From: Chaetorhynchus papuensis
Lineage: Eukaryota; Chordata; Aves; Passeriformes; Rhipiduridae
Direction of reading: 5' to 3'
Length of the DNA stretch: 64,000 bases
Assembly (NCBI GenBank): GCA_013396525.1
Contig: VWYX01000685.1
Location: forward strand, 396,225 to 460,224
The notes below the pieces were generated by a model. That model saw nothing but the letters and a program-made list of their open reading frames with translations. It had not been told where the DNA came from and ran no database searches. A program made the translations under genes and the position numbers. Of this stretch, positions 25,201-37,200 are shown one piece after another; position 1 is the stretch's first letter, and every line of letters starts with the position of its first letter.

Positions 25201-28200
25201 TGTCCCTCAGACTGCAAGCTCAGTGAGTGGTCCAACTGGTCTCGCTGTAGTAAATCCTGTGGGAGTGGAGTAAAGGTTCGGTCTAAATGGCTCCGTGAAA
25301 AACCCTACAATGGTGGAAGACCATGTCCAAAACTAGATCACGTCAATCAGGTAATTTGATTTATATTTACATTATTGATACAGCTTTTTCTATTTCTCAG
25401 ATAGCCCTTATATCTGTATTTTTTGTTGATGTAGAAAAATGGTATAGCATAAGAGGCAGATAGAGGTAGAAGGAGTATGTGTTGGTTTAGGGTTCCACAG
25501 CAAAGGATCTGCCTTCATTACTCCCTCATCTGCAAGAATTTTTCTTATTTTCTGAACTGCAGATTGAAGACAATAAAACATGTTTACATGCAGATTTTGA
25601 AGAGTGTGTTTCTGAAGATCTCTTACCTGAAGGGATTCTCCTAGAAAGGCGGAGAGAAACTTTGTACAGGGGCTTGTAGTGACAGGACAAGGGGGAATGG
25701 TTTCAAACTGAGAGTAGATTTGGTTTAGATATAAGGAAGAAATTCTTCACTCAGAGGGTTGTAAGGCACTGGAATGGGTTATGCATAGAAGTTGTGAATA
25801 CACCATCCCTGGAAATGTTCAAAGCCACGTTGGATAGGGCTCTGAGCAAATTGGTCCAGTGGAAGGTCCCTGCCCATGGTAGGGGGCTTGGAATTAGATG
25901 ATCTTTAAGGTCTCTTCTAACTATTCTATGATTCTGTGACAGGGGGTAAAATGTCTCATTACAGTTCCTCAAACTGGCAAGATTTTTTGTGTCGCTTCCT
26001 GACCATCTTAGATCAGAAAACAAAACTCTCAGTCACACAATATCATCCCAGTGTCCCTTAGTGGGTTCTCATCAAGCTGGAGCTTGACCTTCTTGGGTAC
26101 GCTTGGCCTGGCAGTGCATTTCCAGTCACAAATGCGCTTCTGAAGTCAGTCTCGCAGTTGTCCCATGAACTGCACTTTTTATTGCAGTATGGAGAAGTCT
26201 GACCATACAGTCTGGATCCTCTTCAAGTGAAACTAAGCCATAAAATGTGATCCAAGAGCACCCTGGGAGTGCTTGGATGCTTGGACCACTTATAAGCATT
26301 CAGTCTTTGGGACCAAGTTTAGCACTAGCCAAAGTTCAACCCCTGAAGGTTCTTCCCTTGGAGAGTTTTAGAAAGGAAGAACATTCCTTGTCAATTAACT
26401 TATGCTCTTCAAAGGTGATTTATATTCACATTACTGTTGAATTTAATTTAGTCTGCAGAGGCATATTAAACAACCACATGGTCTTTTCTGTAAATATTCA
26501 AAGATTTTTAAAAAATGTGCTCTCAATTTACATTTGAATAAAAATGCATGTACTTAGTATTATCCTATTGACATTTTGCTAGCACAAAATGAAATGGCTT
26601 GTTGATCTAATTTTCTACTTTAAGGGATGTAATTAGTTCTCATTTAGAAAATCATAAGTGTTAAACTGCAGCTAATAAACTAAGTTTGTGATCTACTTTA
26701 ACGAAATACAAACTAGAATGCGGGTTGCTGGATTTGGGTCAGCATGTAAATATGCTTTAAATTAGGAGGAACATGTTTCAATAGAAGCAAATTATAGTCT
26801 ATACAAAAGTCTTTTTCCTTCTTTAATATTCATGTAGTACATAATAGGCTTGTATTTTTCTGCATCAAAGGTGCTTTTGCTGGAGGTCTGTTCATCACTT
26901 TTATGCAACACTATTGCCCTCTGCTGGTACTTTGACTCATTTGATTTGTGGTTACATGGTCCCTGCCAAATAATAATAGATGATTCAAAGGATAATTATT
27001 GTAGAAATAAAATTGAAATATAGTACTTTCCTGAGGAAAACGTTCTCACAGATAATACAAGGATGTTGAGGAATATAGAGGCTGTATTTTTCATTTTTAA
27101 ATACATTCCCTGTCATTTCAGAAACATGCAAAGAAATACGCAGTCATTCCAATTCTGAATTAGTTATTTAAACCAAATATGATCCACCATTCAGCTGGAA
27201 AATTACTGACTTTTCAGAGTTTACATTTCAATCATTAAATATGTGCTTTAGTTACATATTTATTACTTGTATATGTAACATGTTTATTTGCATACACATG
27301 GCCCATAGTGGTAAGATTGCATCTTTGGGGCCCATAACTGTGTGGACTATGATTTACAAAGGGACTGTGCTGTAAGATGCCATCCAGGAATTATGACCTT
27401 GGGGAAAGACTACAACATGTCTAGCCCAGGGAACAGGAGATGGGAGGGGAATGCTGGCAGTCTGCTCGTACGTACATAAAGGGCTGTTGCAAAGAAAGAG
27501 AAAATAATCCATTTTCCATGGCCATCATGGATAGAATAAAAAGCAGTGGGCTTACACTGTTGCCAGCAGATTTGGGTTAAGCCTTGGGAAAACTTTCTAA
27601 AAGTAAGGCTAGGGAAACACTGAAATAAAATGCTTAAGACCTTCTTAAGAAGTCGTCCAAAGTCTCTCAGGGCTGGCATGAGTGCCTGTAATTTGAGGAA
27701 GGACCGAGCACAGTGAAAGCTGGATGTGTCACTCAGTGTCTTTCCTCCTGGGCCGTTCATGCCAGTGTGGCTCCCAAACCACACTCCAACTGAATAAAGC
27801 TTGCACAGTACTGCCTTCATTAGGCTAAAAGACATCAAAATTACAGTAATACTAGAGTCAGGTTTGATATAAAATCATGTCAGTGTCCATCAGATGATTT
27901 CAAATTAAGAGACTAATCTGAGACTGTTAGAGAAATTAAGGACATTCATCTTTTCATTGATTCCAGGCATTATTTTTCCCCTTATCAGGAGCAGGATAGG
28001 TATGCAATTCTTATACCACCCAAATTCTGTGGCCTGCAGTCATAGCTACAAAAGTGCCAGTAGGATCAGGAGAACACCACTAACATGTGCAATGCAACAT
28101 AGTGTTCTCATCTGGCTTTCTGTCAAGATATCCACATTTTATGTTACTGCAAAAGCTGATGAGTGTGTGGGGTTTATGTATTTCTTCTTATGCTAACCAG

Positions 28201-31200
28201 GGTCAGACATATAGACGTTTCCCTGAATTAAGGCTTCCCTATTTCATTTTCGAAATTCTGGAGAAAAATTCTAAAGAACAGATTTTCAACCAAGTCCAGT
28301 ACCTTCCTTAACACACATTTTCACCACCCACTTTTATGCCTTTTATTGTTCATATAGTTCAGAGAAGGCCCAAGTATGCTGACTGTGCTGGTGGTCTTGT
28401 GCATGGGCTGATGAGCTGCATACTGACAGGATATCAGCCTCTACACATTTAGTGTTCAAGGCATTATATTTTCTGGGATTGGTGGTATTTTGTTGTAGGT
28501 TAACTATGAAAACGTCAGCCCTCTTTTTCTACGCAAGCAGTGTTGCTGAAAAGAAATCAAGGACTTGTTTAAGACAAGCCTTAGATTGTCCAGCAGTTTC
28601 AGTTGTGCTGACTTGATACCTAGAATGATATGTCAAATTAGCTGGTATAATTTCAAGGCAATGGGCTTTAAGTAATTTATGCATAATTAAGAATTCCATG
28701 AAGGACTTAGGAACTTTGGAAGGATGAGAACTGCCAGTTCCATTTATTCCTTTGAATCTATTGCACGTAATGCTGTCAGAAAAATTTCAATTAATAGAGA
28801 AGTCCAGTGTCCTCCAAAAACATTGAGGATTTTCTCTTATCTAAGGGAAACTGGATTCCCTACTGTATGAAGGTGTGATGCTCATTACAGGCAAAAAAGG
28901 GTAACAGTTCTACTATCTAACCAAGAAAGAGACTAGGTAATATACATTTTCTTCCCACCCGTTGTGATTTATAAAATTCATTTTCTTCCAAGGGCAAATT
29001 TTTGCAAATTACCTATGACAGCAAAAGAGAAAAAATTGATGACTTTTATTTTGCAGAAGGAACAGAATATTGTCTATAATAAAAGCTACGTTGATGCCAT
29101 TTAAATACCTATGCTTCACTCTCAGAATTCTAACTTTTTCTCTTTGTTTTTTTTTTTTTTTTTTCTTTTGGGTTCATGAAAATACTTTCTTCAGGCGCAG
29201 GTAAGGGTTTCTAAAAAGGATATATAAGCTTGACATGTTCTTCCTGATTGTGTCTATGTTGTCTGTCTCTTTTTTTGTAATGTACATGGAACACTGTAGA
29301 AATTGCTGTATGAGATGTCATTTAAAAATTTATACTCAAATCTAAACATAATACTAATGCTGGTACACAAATTTCTTAGAGATATTTTAAACATACAAAA
29401 TGAATAAACAAAGTGAATCAATATATATTGGTATAATTTCTCTTGAGGTCACCTCTCCTTAGAAATACAAAAACCACACAACTAATAACTGGGATAATAA
29501 TATAATAATAGTGGGATGGAATTGTGGAGAAGAGATGTGAAGGATAGAGGTAAAGTGCCAGCACTTTACCTCTAAAGTAAAGTATAACTTTACTTTAAAA
29601 TTTTTAAAAAGTTATACTCATGAGCTAGCCTAGTTACAGGCTTTATGTTAGTTGTGTTGATGTTTTAAGTGGAAATGGCACAGCATGGGCTTAGTGGCAG
29701 AGAAAAGCAAAGAATCCATCATTTGATGGCTTCTGTCTTTTTGCTATTTCAATAGTTTTCTGTCAAGTGTTTAATCTATATTATTACTATGGTGTCTAAA
29801 TAAGCAAGTTCTTATTTGTTATTCTTACCAAAAAGAGCATTAACTGTTTTTTTGTATCATCACTTTTGCATGTTTATCTTACTTGTGTGCACCAAAACTG
29901 ACACTAAATGTGGTTTCCAGGTGTATGAGGTAGTTCCCTGCCACAGTGACTGCAGCCAGTACGTATGGGTTACTGAGCCCTGGAGTGTCTGCAAGGTGAC
30001 CAACGTGGACTTAAAAGAGAATTGTGGAGAAGGTGTTCAAACAAGGAAAGTCAGGTAAAACAATATTGCTTCTCCTTCACTTTAAAGAACCTTCACTTTT
30101 GGTTTTGGCTGTACTTAATTTGATGTAATTCTATGTAATGCCTGGTGTTGAGTCCAGACCTGGATGCTGACTGATAGAATAGATTCAGAGAGAGCAATAT
30201 AAATCTGTCTACTGGTTATGGATGTAGACCTTTATTCCAAATCTATTGGTAATTAAAAGGCATCTGTTAAAATTAAGGATTAATAATCAGAATATAAAAT
30301 TTTTGAAATTTCAATAGTTCTGGATTCAAAGTTATCAGCTGAAGTATGCACAAAATATATCTAAACTATAGACGGTTTGCTTTATTCCGGTTTAGAGGTA
30401 AGCTAATGTCAAGCAAATCACCTGCCCGGGGGCTCTCAGCAAATCACTGATGGGGCTGTCTGAATTACATGCATGCCTTCATGTGGCTGTCATCTGTAAA
30501 AATAAGGATTATTTTTGGGTCTTCAGCTTTTCTTGGATATTCATAGATCAGTACTTATTTCATTTATGTGCTGACAAAATGTTAAAATGCCTCAGATTAC
30601 TGTAGAACACATACCATACAAAATCCAAGGCAAATGCAGTTTATGTGCAGTTCTTTTTTCCAGGTGCATGCTAAACACTGTGGATGGTCCTTCTGACACA
30701 GTAGAAGACTATCTGTGTGATCCTGAAGAGATGCCACTCGGTGCTAGAAAATGCACATTGCCATGTCCGGAGGACTGTGTTGTGTCTGAATGGGGATCGT
30801 GGTCTCAGTGTTCCTTGGTAAGAAGTATCCTGAGGTGTCACATTTATAGTTTTGGGAGGATAATTTAAAAGTGAATGTATGATGTGTTTTGCAAAGGTGT
30901 TGAACTGATTACACCTGTGAATATCTATATATAGTGTTGTCTTTAGGGCTGTTTTCTGTTGGCTGAAAATAAAGTGTGGCAGTATTTTCCATTAAGCTAA
31001 ATTGCTCCAGAACACAGACTAAAATGTCCCCAGTTGTCACTCTTCCCAGTGTGGGGGTCCTTCTGTGTGGCGGAATAGCTTTGGCAGTGGCTCGAGAATC
31101 TGTCTTTGAGCCTAGCTCTGAGCCTCTCCTTAGCGATGCAGTCACTGAACCAGGAATGTCACTATCCTGGTACAAGTGAAGTCTGTAGATCAAGACTGAG

Positions 31201-34200
31201 CATAGAAAGGTAATTTTGGGTCACCCTTTCCTTCCTGACAGCAATTTTAAACAGAAATGTCAAAAAAACTTAAAACCAAAGATAAAATTGTCTCAGGACC
31301 TCTGAGTATTGAGGCTTTAGTGCACTATATTATAGTGTTCGGAATGTGAGCATACTCTTTATGAGTGAAGTAGTTCCAAAACACTGGTTCTGAAATATGC
31401 ACTAGCTGGGAAAATAGAGAGGTGTTACCAGGTTAAAGATATTTCCCTTTGGGTGGTACCAAGGTGAAAGAGCAGACTAATTATCTCTGAAATAACAAGG
31501 AAAGGGTTTCTCTTAGACAGTGGCATGAACCTGTTATTTTAAATTTGTGTTTTGTGAATGGATTGCTTGAGAGGTTGTTGCAATGCTGCACAAAAAGGTA
31601 TCAGGGTGCCAAAATATCTAAGTTTTTCCCAATCTTACTTTCAAGCCATGCAATGGAAGTAGTGTCCGTGAAAGGTCAGCTGAATCCCTAAGACAACCAG
31701 ATGATGGAAAGCCTTGTCCTGCTGCCACTGAGACAGAAGCCTGCACTTTGAACAAGAACTGCTACCACTATGACTACAACGTGACAGGTATTTGTGTTAT
31801 TATGCTCTAGTGACAGCCTGGGATTACATCTTACAGCTCACTTCCACTGACCTTACGGTATGGATTTTTCTGCTTTCTGTTCTTACCCAGAGGCAGCTGT
31901 GGAACTTGTACTGAAAACTGATTCAGGCCATTTGATCCAGATAATATATTGCATAGAGAATTTGCAGGTGAAATGGGCATGCTGTAACTCCAGGAAAAGT
32001 ATTTCTCATATGATTTTGTGATTTACTCAAAATCCATACAGACAAAACCGAATAGGAGCTTTTCAGGAAGGTACCACGGCATTGACTGTTTGCAGTAAAG
32101 GTCACTGTTTCACAAAAACGTGTAGCAGCTGGGCTCCGTGAGCCTTTGCATGTGTAAAAGTTGCTTGTGAGGGTTATTTTAGGACATCAGAATTAGTTGG
32201 GAGACTGGATCATTCTGAACTTTATCTGGAAGTCTGCAACACTAATGAATTCCTGCTTTGCAGACTGGAGCACGTGTCAGCTCAGCGAGAAGGCTGTCTG
32301 TGGCAGTGGAATCAAAACGCGGATGCTCGACTGTGTTCGCAGCGATGGCAAATCGGTTGACCTGAAATACTGTGAAGAGGTGAGTGGGTACCTGTGAGTA
32401 AGCCCCCTTCTAATGGAGCTAATTAATGCTGAGCCAACTGAGCTGTATGGCATCTTCACCAGATGTTTTGCAACACTATTCATGGATTGTTAAGTACCTC
32501 TGAAATGAACTGAGCCATCAACTGATTTTTATACTATTTCCTTTGGTTACCTTTGAGTGTCTCTGTGAACATATGCTAATTTTTATGTCCTGAAGGAAAT
32601 TACTTAGAAACAATAATTAATAAGGTAGAATAAAGGTAATAAATCTCAGTCAGAATACTAATCATAATTCTAATTTGATGCAACTTCTGCATGGAGTCTT
32701 GGACACCTGCCAGTATCAATCATTTACTCAATGTGTTGGAAAATATTTCTCAAGTGTCATTCTGCAGCTGGGCTGAATGTTAACTTCTTGTATCCAGCTG
32801 TGTGATGCAAAAAATACCCAAGCTAGTGTGAAGAAACGTGCAACATGAATGTAACATTAAGTAGGAGCATATGTGGAGAACTAGCTAGCAGACTGGAGTC
32901 CGTAAGTTTTGAAAGAGCCATTTTGCATATATTCAGACTAACTTCCAATTTGACAGTGCTGGTTTCCTGACATACTGTGTGTTGCTCTTAAAGCTTTCAA
33001 GAGCATGGACACTGTAGTATGAAAAAAAACCATGGAGACAACACCAGTACTACACTAAGGGCAATCCTACATGCATTTCTGATGGAAAGTAACTGCACTT
33101 GTTTCAGCTGCCATTCCCCGATCACCATGACATCAGAAATAAAATTACTTGCAATGGAGGACAAAGGTGAAAAGGCCTCCACAGCAGTTTTTGCACCAAG
33201 AGCTTTTCTGCAGGACCCTTCTGGCTACTAGCTGCTCTTCAGGATGTGCCCATGGAAAAGAGCCTCATCAGAAGTTGAGAGAGTCAGGAAACTCTTTGGA
33301 CCATAGTTTTGTAATGGTGTATCTGACCTACTTAAACTTCTCCAGTCTCCTCTGACATCCTGGATTCCTGAATCAATAAGTTCTTATCAAAGGCAGAGAA
33401 TTTCAGATGAGACTTACTGCTGTCCCATGTTCCTCCTTCCCACATAGTTTTTACGTTTATAATCAAATCTAATAATTTCATAGAATCATAAAATTATTTG
33501 GGTTGGAAGGGATCTTAAAGATCACCACCTTAAAGATCAAACCCCCTTCTGTGGGCAGGGTCACCCTTCAGAATAGCAGGTTGCTGAAAGCCCTGTCCAA
33601 CCTGACCTTGAACACTTCCAGGGATGGGACATCCACAAAAATTATGTCTCAAGAAAAAACTGAGGATATGACTACCTACCAGCAAGTTGCTGTGAAGTTA
33701 ATAAAGCAATGCATTGATGCATTTTGTTAATGTTTTAATGCATTAAAAAAAAGAAAAAAAAGGTCTGTCATTTCTGCAATATTGATTAATTAATACCAAG
33801 ACATGATGTAAAATATCCATCCATATAAATATTTCAACAGAAAAAAATATGATTTTTTTGATTTCACAGGAAAATATATTTCTTCTACTATAAGCCCAAG
33901 TAATTATTCCTGCTAAGCAAATATTTAAAACAACATTTAGAACTGATTACATTTTACACTGAAATCTCATTTCAGAAAACCTCTGGAATTTTCCTGCTTT
34001 TAAGAAATGAAAGTTTATTACTCAGAGAAATAATAAGGGCAAGAATATAGTATCTCAAAAGCTACTCGCTATAAACGACTAGCCAACAAATAGTGGGGTC
34101 CTGGATTTATCAACAGCCACTGTGCTACATTCTTATTTGCCCTTTTGATTTGCTAGACCATATAGAGATACATCTTCTTGTACAAAGCTCTGATCCACTC

Positions 34201-37200
34201 CCTAGTCACACAGTTAAGACTATTTGTTGAATTATGGATGTGTAAGTAGAAGTCCAATGAGGTCAAAGGCTGATCCAATAACTGAGGAGTAAAACCTGTT
34301 AACCTGATTAACAGAACAGCCAAGCTGTTCAGATCTTAACAGACCCTTCACTCTAAAGATGTGAAAGCCAGCTCTGTGACCTTCCAGGTCATGAGAGAGT
34401 ATTCAAGAAATTATCAAAATGTGAATACATACTATACACTTCTTGCTGATGATCCTTCAGGGTGGGGGTTTCTGCTGTGTTTTTGCATTATAAGGGCAGT
34501 GCAGAAAGATTAAGTGAAATTCAAAATGAGGTGCATGTGGTTGGAAAAGTTAATGAATAGGAGAAATATGAAATAATTTTGTAATGACCTAGCTAATGAA
34601 TTTTCTCTAGGCTATCATAAAACTTTGAACTAGATGTACGAACAAAGATTTGCTTAATTTATGTGTAGTTACATTTACTGGATTTTTTCTTATTATTATA
34701 TGCAAAGGAGAGCGATCATGATAGATAAACCTGCACCAATGCCTATGGAAATTAAGACACTTTATTGCAAAGTCTGAGTTTCTATATAATATATGGTTCA
34801 AGAAAATAATGAAGCCATATATAAAAAAACCCTTCATGCTGAATTTTGTCTATCACCATCTCCAGGTATGAGCATCAGCATAGTTAAATACTAACATTCT
34901 GTCAGAACCCCTGTGTTCTGATTTCCTTTTGCATCCATATGATTTTGTGTTTGAGTCAATCAGCTAAAGAAGGTAGCCAGTCATCCTGATTACTGCCAAG
35001 ATAAATCAATTTATAGAGCTTATTTCCAAGTCCTGGTTATGTTAATGTAGTTCTCTTCAAACTCTCAAGGCACAGTAAATACTGGATTACTTGTTTTCTA
35101 CTTATCACGAGAACTTGACTTCTCTTTCTTTCTTTGAATATTTGAAAATAAAATCACCTAAAGCAAGCTGATCCTGGTCATATTCCTATTTATAGACTTA
35201 TTTTCATTCATTTACCTTTAATTAAAGCTGAGAAAAGCCTAGAAACCAGCAGTCGTGTCTTCATTAAAAAGTGGACTTTGCTGGTTTATTGGTGAATAGT
35301 CTTCCGGTCAGATTACATGATTAACCTCCAGCAGCAGGGTTTAATCTTTGGTGCCAAACATTCCTATAAACAAGTAGAGACACTTCTTGTGGATCACAGG
35401 ATTTAAAGAGCACGCTGGTCTGGCAGCCTGCTGCCCCTGGCATGTGTGCCCAGGAGCACAGAGCGCACAGGGGTGGCTTTCAGTACTTGGCATTGTTGAG
35501 CCAGAAACCACAGCTCATCCAAGTCAAAGGCTTTAGGGTAAGGGAGCTACTGAACACTTTTTCAAATATTTTCTTAGCTCTTCAAGTTGAATTGTGGTTC
35601 ATCAGTTCAAGGAAGGAGAGGGATAAGAAAGGAATAAGTGAATACTATCAAACTGCAGCCTGTCAGTTGTTCCCCAGATCTACTTAAGCAGCACTTCAGT
35701 ATCTAAGATATGCAAATAGGAGGTCACTGTGGGTAATCTGGCCTTCAGCTTTCTCCTCTTCACTGTTAATATCTTTTTTGGGCTTTTTCTCTTAAGTTGC
35801 TGAAGTCCAGCTGAGAAGACCAGTCTTGAAAGAGGGCAGTCATAGTTCTGTAACTGGCAGGAATCAATTCAGCAGGCTTTAAAGCCTTTGCTCAGAAGGT
35901 TTGACCCAAATATGGACTTCAAAGAGGGTTCTCTAGCTTCCTAATCATCAAAATTCCAGATTATCCAAAGGTTTCAGGTGTTGTCTGTGCGTGATAGCTG
36001 TATAATCAAGGCTATGCTGAACCACTGAGAAAAGTCAAGAACTCACTCTTTGATGTATAAAACAGAACAGAGATCTAAACCCTCATTTGTCTCAATAAAT
36101 GGTACTGAAAATGCAAATTTAAGACTTGGTGAGTCTATCAGAAGGAGACATTTTCAGTACTTATGGTAGTTTATGGAGGACGTGTTAATGTTGTGCCTAA
36201 TTATTGCTCTATGCTTGTGTTTAGTAGGAAATAGTGGGTTTATCTCCTTTTTAAAGTCTTAACTGCTGGTTTTGTATCATTAACCTTTCCAGTCATTACA
36301 ATTAATAGGTTTTGAAATGTCTAGTTTGCCTATTTTTTAAAAAAAAAAGAAAACAAACTATGTGGGGATTTTTTCTAGTTAAAGATATTCACAACCGCCT
36401 AGGATTCTGCAAGGCCTCAATGATGATCAAGGTCTGCCGGTGAGATCCAGTGAAGAGGACAGTCCTTCATGCTGGAAAGCTGTAGATCTATTCATATTGG
36501 CAGGACAGGATTTCTGTCCCATTTTGTATCATACACCCTATAACTGACCTACCCTTTAAACTCAGCTGTGCAGGATGCAGGCATTATTATTGTTATGCTA
36601 ATATTTTTGCCATCAGTCATATTTCGTCTTGCATCATATATCCTCATATGTGTTAGTGAGAGTATCTCTTTCCTTCCATGGATGGGGAAAATCTGGAGCA
36701 TGGTAGTTTATAAGAACAAAGAAATGGCTGTCCAGGATCAGACCAAAGGACCATGTAGTCATTGTGCTGTGTCTCGAGCATGATTTTAAAACTCCTGCTT
36801 CCCTGGCACACAGCGTTAGGCTGAATCATACCTGGGGAAGAACTGAGTACAGAATATATTATCGGGAAAACTTGAGTCTGATTATTTTCTCTGTCCCTTT
36901 CTCTCATACTTCTCCAGCAACTGGAGCTTTTACTTTATGGATGTTAGCGGATTTTGGGTTTTGCAAAGTTTTTCAGAAAAAAATGCAAAGATACCTTTTT
37001 TTTTTGGACGAATCATTATCAATATCATGTCAATATCTTTGCATGGAGCTCAATAAACAGAATAGAATAGAAATAGAAATAGGAATAGAATAGAATAGGA
37101 TAGAATAGAATAGAATAGAATAGAATAGAATAGAATAGAATAGAATAGAATAGAATAGAATAATCATGCACTTATACAGCACATTAGGAAGAAAGCAAGA

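Larger units (their letters stand above)
25351..29194 (+). other. THSD7A: THSD7A intron upstream of the microexon (3.8 kb)
   Basis: It holds a sense CR1 tail (25630-25939) and a CTCF-like motif on the minus strand (26915-26927). Just before the microexon is an unusually long pyrimidine tract. The 142-codon minus-strand ORF at 27410-27838 has no recognisable domain and no splice context, so I do not treat it as a gene. Confidence 0.85.

Noticed and set aside
27410..27838. 142-codon minus-strand ORF
   Set aside because: No recognisable domain, no splice partners, and it lies in a THSD7A intron. Length alone is not unusual over 64 kb.
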